Shown here: one piece after another, positions 8,104 to 10,726 of the stretch
How positions within the stretch are numbered: the first letter of the stretch is position 1
How the letters are laid out: each line of letters begins with the position of its first letter
Assembly (NCBI GenBank): GCA_030040695.1
Contig: JASHTE010000300.1
Span: forward strand, 1-10,726
DNA: 10,726 nucleotides
Direction: 5' to 3'
Origin: Vulcanimicrobiota bacterium
GTDB lineage: Bacteria > Vulcanimicrobiota > Vulcanimicrobiia > Vulcanimicrobiales > Vulcanimicrobiaceae
The notes under the pieces: generated by a model
Told to the model about the DNA's origin: nothing
What the model saw: only the letters and a program-made list of their open reading frames with translations
Database searches by the model: none
Translations under genes and position numbers: made by a program

Positions 8104-10053
8104 ATGAACAACCGAATCGGCAGGATTCGATTGCAGGCGCTGGTCCTCAGCGCGGTGCCCCTGTTTTTCCTCGTCCTCCTCGCGCTGTCCGCGGCCGTGC
8201 TCGTCAGCCAGGCACAGCGCATCTCGCACACGTCAAGTCTCTCGACGCGTATCCTTTCGCAGTCGGATGCCGTGGAAGCCGCGCTCGAGGCACTCTCGAC
8301 GAGCGTTAGCGATTATGAGCAGAGCGGTCGGCCCTCCTATCTGCGCGATTACGTGCAACGCTCGGCTGTCTTCCGGCTCCGTGCGCAAGGGCTGCTCACT
8401 ATGGTGCCCCTCGATTCACCGGCGAGACCGTACGTGGCACGGTACGTCGCAGGAATGCGTGAAGGTACCGTCGTGATCGCACGTTACCTTGCGATGGTAC
8501 GTACCGGCCAGACGGCGCGTGCAAAAGCGTACGCACAATCTTCGGCCGTGCACAAGCTCGGAACCGAACTCGCAGCGAGGAAAGCAGCCTTCGACGCCGC
8601 CGAGCGTTCGCTCACCATCGCCGGCTTCGACTCTTTCTCGCGGTGGTTGCGCCGGTTCCTCATCGCCGTCCTGATCGCGTGCGTGATAGGCATCATCGGC
8701 ACGCTTCTCGCGACGACCGGCTTCGGAGTGCGAATCGTGCGGCGTCTCGAGGAACTCGCTGCAAACGCGCGCCGTCGCGGTGCGGGAGAGGCGACGAAGG
8801 AAATTCGCGGCAGCGACGAGATCGCGGTGCTCGATCGGCTGTATGCGGAGATCACGCGGCGCTTGCGGGACGCCCTTGCGCAGAAGGAAGAGCTCCTCGG
8901 CGCGTACGAGCGCGAGCATCACGTCGCCTCGACGTTGCAGCGGGCATTGCTTCCAAAAGAGCTGCCTCGCATTCCGGGCGTGCGCGTCGAAGCCGCGTAC
9001 GTTGCTGCAACCGCGAGCGCGGAGATCGGCGGCGACTGGTACGACGTCTTCCTGCTCTCCGATCGCGTTCTCGGAATCGCCGTGGGCGACGTGGAGGGCC
9101 ACGGTTTGCAGGCGGCGACACTCATGGGCTCGGCGCGCCAGGCAATTCGTGTCGCAGCACGCGAGAAGAGCGATCCCGCCTCGGTGCTTCGGCGCGTGAA
9201 CCAAGCTGTCTGCGCCGACGAGCGTCTTCTCATGGTAACGGCGTTCTTCGGAGTCCTCGATCTCCAAAGCGGGACCTTGCGTTACGCGAGCGCAGGGCAT
9301 CCACCCCCGTTTCTCCTGACGCCGAAGGGCAAGCTCATTGCGCTCGAGGGGCGCGGTATCGCACTCGGCGTTAATCGGCACGCCGAGTATACAACAGAGG
9401 AAGCATCGCTCACGGCCGGCGGCGCGGTCGTTCTCTATACGGACGGCATGGTTGAGGCCGAGCGCGAGTACGCTGCAGGTCTCGCAAAATTGGAAGCGGC
9501 GATTTGCGCCGAGTCTCGGAGCGAGGATGGTAATGTAGCGCAGGCGATCCAACGCCGGGTCTTCACGGATATCGAGCCGCTGCATGACGCCGCGGTGTTG
9601 TTTGTGGGCATTACGGACTTATTGAGCAGGGTTTCCCCGGAGAGCCGCTTGCAGACCTGGCGTGTCGATGCCAAGAATGAAGATGAGGCGCATCGTGTAA
9701 AGCGCGCCGTACTCTGGCATCTCGGGGAGCGTACGCCGATCTTCGACATCGGCGCTGCGGAGGCAATCCTGGGAGAACTTCTCAGCAATATCGCGCGCCA
9801 TACTCCAGGGCAGGCAGAGATCACGCTCGAACCGGACCACGATAGGATGCTGCTCCATGTATGCGATCGCGGAAGGGCATTTCGAGCCACGGGCGAGCAC
9901 CCACCGGACCTGCTCTCGGAGAGTGGTCGCGGGCTCTTTCTCGTGCGTACGCTCGCTCGAAGCGTCGCTATGGCCAGAACGAGTTCGGGGAATCGCGTCT
10001 CGGTCGAGCTGCCCGCTCTTCACGCCGTCGGGCGTCCGTTGACCACGGCATGA
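8104..10053 (+). CDS. Membrane sensor with CHASE3-like, HAMP, PP2C/SpoIIE phosphatase and RsbW-like ATPase domains
   Basis: With the ATG at 8104 the protein has 649 residues. Transmembrane helix 1 (about 13-34) and helix 2 (about 184-206) bracket a helical periplasmic region that looks like CHASE3 (ALSTSVSDYEQSGRPSYL at 63-80 matches its repeat style). HAMP follows (about 207-258), then a coiled linker and a SpoIIE/RsbU-type PP2C phosphatase with metal-binding D311 (GGDWYDV), D329 (GDVEGHG), D447 (YTDGMVE) and D495 (HDAAVL). The C terminus (about 515-636) is a GHKL ATPase of RsbW type: N-box GELLSN (N562), DRG (D588) and GRGLFLV. The family controls sigma factors by dephosphorylating and phosphorylating STAS anti-anti-sigma proteins; no such target gene is in the window. 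The start is uncertain: ATG 8053 adds 17 basic residues and no ribosome site decides. It overlaps the next gene by ATGA. Confidence 0.9.
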   Translation: MNNRIGRIRLQALVLSAVPLFFLVLLALSAAVLVSQAQRISHTSSLSTRILSQSDAVEAALEALSTSVSDYEQSGRPSYLRDYVQRSAVFRLRAQGLLTMVPLDSPARPYVARYVAGMREGTVVIARYLAMVRTGQTARAKAYAQSSAVHKLGTELAARKAAFDAAERSLTIAGFDSFSRWLRRFLIAVLIACVIGIIGTLLATTGFGVRIVRRLEELAANARRRGAGEATKEIRGSDEIAVLDRLYAEITRRLRDALAQKEELLGAYEREHHVASTLQRALLPKELPRIPGVRVEAAYVAATASAEIGGDWYDVFLLSDRVLGIAVGDVEGHGLQAATLMGSARQAIRVAAREKSDPASVLRRVNQAVCADERLLMVTAFFGVLDLQSGTLRYASAGHPPPFLLTPKGKLIALEGRGIALGVNRHAEYTTEEASLTAGGAVVLYTDGMVEAEREYAAGLAKLEAAICAESRSEDGNVAQAIQRRVFTDIEPLHDAAVLFVGITDLLSRVSPESRLQTWRVDAKNEDEAHRVKRAVLWHLGERTPIFDIGAAEAILGELLSNIARHTPGQAEITLEPDHDRMLLHVCDRGRAFRATGEHPPDLLSESGRGLFLVRTLARSVAMARTSSGNRVSVELPALHAVGRPLTTA

Positions 10054-10726
10054 GTAACCACCGCATCGCCGCGGCCATCGCTGCGGCGCTCTTGCTTGCG
10101 GCGTGCTCGGGCCACCACCGATCTCGAGGCGGCTACGGCATGTCGGCATCGCCTGCACCGATTCCGACTGCCGTCGCAAGCCGAACCACGGTACATCCGA
10201 CCTTGACGGTCTCGGGCGTCATCGCGCCCTTTCAGAACGTCCAGCTTTCGAGCGATCTGACGGAGCCTGTGGATGCCGTCTACGTCAATGAGGGGGATCA
10301 CGTCCACGCGGGCGAGGTGATCGCCGTGCTCGACACGGCCGACCTGCGAGCCGAGCTTGCCTCCGATGTCGCGAACACGTCGCACACGTATTATGGCGGT
10401 GTGCTTTCCATACAGCAGGGTGTCTATGCCGTACGGCAAGATCGCGTGACGCTCCACACAGACGAAATCAACTTGGAGCGCGATGAGGTGTTGTTCCGAG
10501 AAGGTTATATCTCACGCCAAACCGTCGACGGGCAGATCAACACGGTCAACACCGATCGTCAAGCGCTCGCCTCGGCAATATCGAACATGAGAGCGAACGG
10601 CACGATCACCGGTTCCTGGAGTCCGCAGCTCTCAGATAGCGGAGTCGCCAATGTGTCCCAGAGCGGTAGCGTCAACGGCACGGGGCTCCAGGCGTCTGCG
10701 ATCGCGCAAGCCGAAGCGACGGCGCA
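10050..10726 (+). CDS. Lipoprotein membrane-fusion (HlyD/RND-type periplasmic adaptor) protein, 3'-truncated by the window edge
   Basis: The ATG overlaps the upstream TGA as ATGA and the frame stays open to the window end (225 complete codons). Residues 1-19 form a lipoprotein signal: basic start, alanine/leucine core, lipobox LAAC with lipidated C19. The half lipoyl/barrel-sandwich motif follows, with TVSGVIAPFQNVQLSSDLTE and VNEGDHVHAGEVIAVLD, the classic adaptor hairpin entry. A helical region has the tip pattern LFREGYISRQTVDG of adaptors that contact an outer-membrane channel. After helix residues to about 182 comes a Gly/Ser/Asn-rich insert (183-213), then helix resumes at ASAIAQAEA. 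Such adaptors link an inner-membrane RND or ABC pump to a TolC-like channel, so pump genes are expected just beyond the right edge. Substrate unknown. Co-transcribed with the sensor phosphatase. Confidence 0.88.
   Translation, partial: MSNHRIAAAIAAALLLAACSGHHRSRGGYGMSASPAPIPTAVASRTTVHPTLTVSGVIAPFQNVQLSSDLTEPVDAVYVNEGDHVHAGEVIAVLDTADLRAELASDVANTSHTYYGGVLSIQQGVYAVRQDRVTLHTDEINLERDEVLFREGYISRQTVDGQINTVNTDRQALASAISNMRANGTITGSWSPQLSDSGVANVSQSGSVNGTGLQASAIAQAEATA

Noticed and set aside
8416..9585. A 389-codon open frame on the - strand, antisense to the sensor phosphatase gene
   Set aside because: Cys/Arg-rich composition with no recognisable motif, opposite well-conserved PP2C residues; a shadow of codon bias.
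1..10726. Mobile elements, CRISPR arrays, phage genes, long direct or inverted repeats
   Set aside because: None seen: no transposase or integrase motifs, no repeat-spacer pattern, and codon usage looks even across the genes.

Overview
The window is a densely packed stretch of GC-rich bacterial chromosome. It holds eight protein genes and one tRNA, with no mobile element, CRISPR array or rRNA that I can see. Intergenic gaps are very short, and four neighbouring gene pairs overlap by 4 bases. The lipoprotein periplasmic adaptor at the right end suggests a two-membrane (diderm) bacterium. Gene order and style would fit an uncultured, metagenome-derived lineage such as Eremiobacterota/Vulcanimicrobiota, but that assignment is a low-confidence guess, because nothing here is a phylogenetic marker I can place without a search.

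Left part (1-3719, + strand): an APC-family amino acid permease that enters from outside the window; a complete tRNA-Thr(GGT) with encoded CCA; a small two-helix membrane protein (DUF5654-like) whose ribosome binding site sits directly behind the tRNA; and the membrane AAA+ metalloprotease FtsH. The small gene and ftsH are separated by 9 bases and lie in the same reading frame.

Middle part (8054-3716, - strand): a three-gene operon read right to left, cyclopropane-fatty-acyl-phospholipid synthase -> XenA/YqjM-type old yellow enzyme -> Cu+ P1B-type ATPase (CopA-like). Each junction is a 4-base start/stop overlap (GTGA, then ATGA), so translation is probably coupled. The products would modify membrane lipids, reduce electrophiles and export copper. 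A shared role in membrane, redox and metal stress is inferred from co-transcription, not shown. The operon ends tail-to-tail with ftsH inside a shared CTAG.

Right part (8104-10726, + strand): divergent from the operon is a membrane sensor with CHASE3-like, HAMP, PP2C/SpoIIE phosphatase and RsbW-like HATPase parts in one chain. It overlaps by 4 bases a lipoprotein membrane-fusion (HlyD/RND adaptor) gene that runs off the window. This suggests a partner-switching stress regulator co-transcribed with an efflux pump.

Most genes are recognisable members of known families. The less ordinary points are the tRNA-small membrane protein-ftsH arrangement, the phosphatase-kinase sensor joined to an efflux adaptor, the Gly/Ser/Asn-rich insert in that adaptor, and the lipid methyltransferase-flavin reductase-copper pump operon. 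I did not find a clear, wholly undescribed system.
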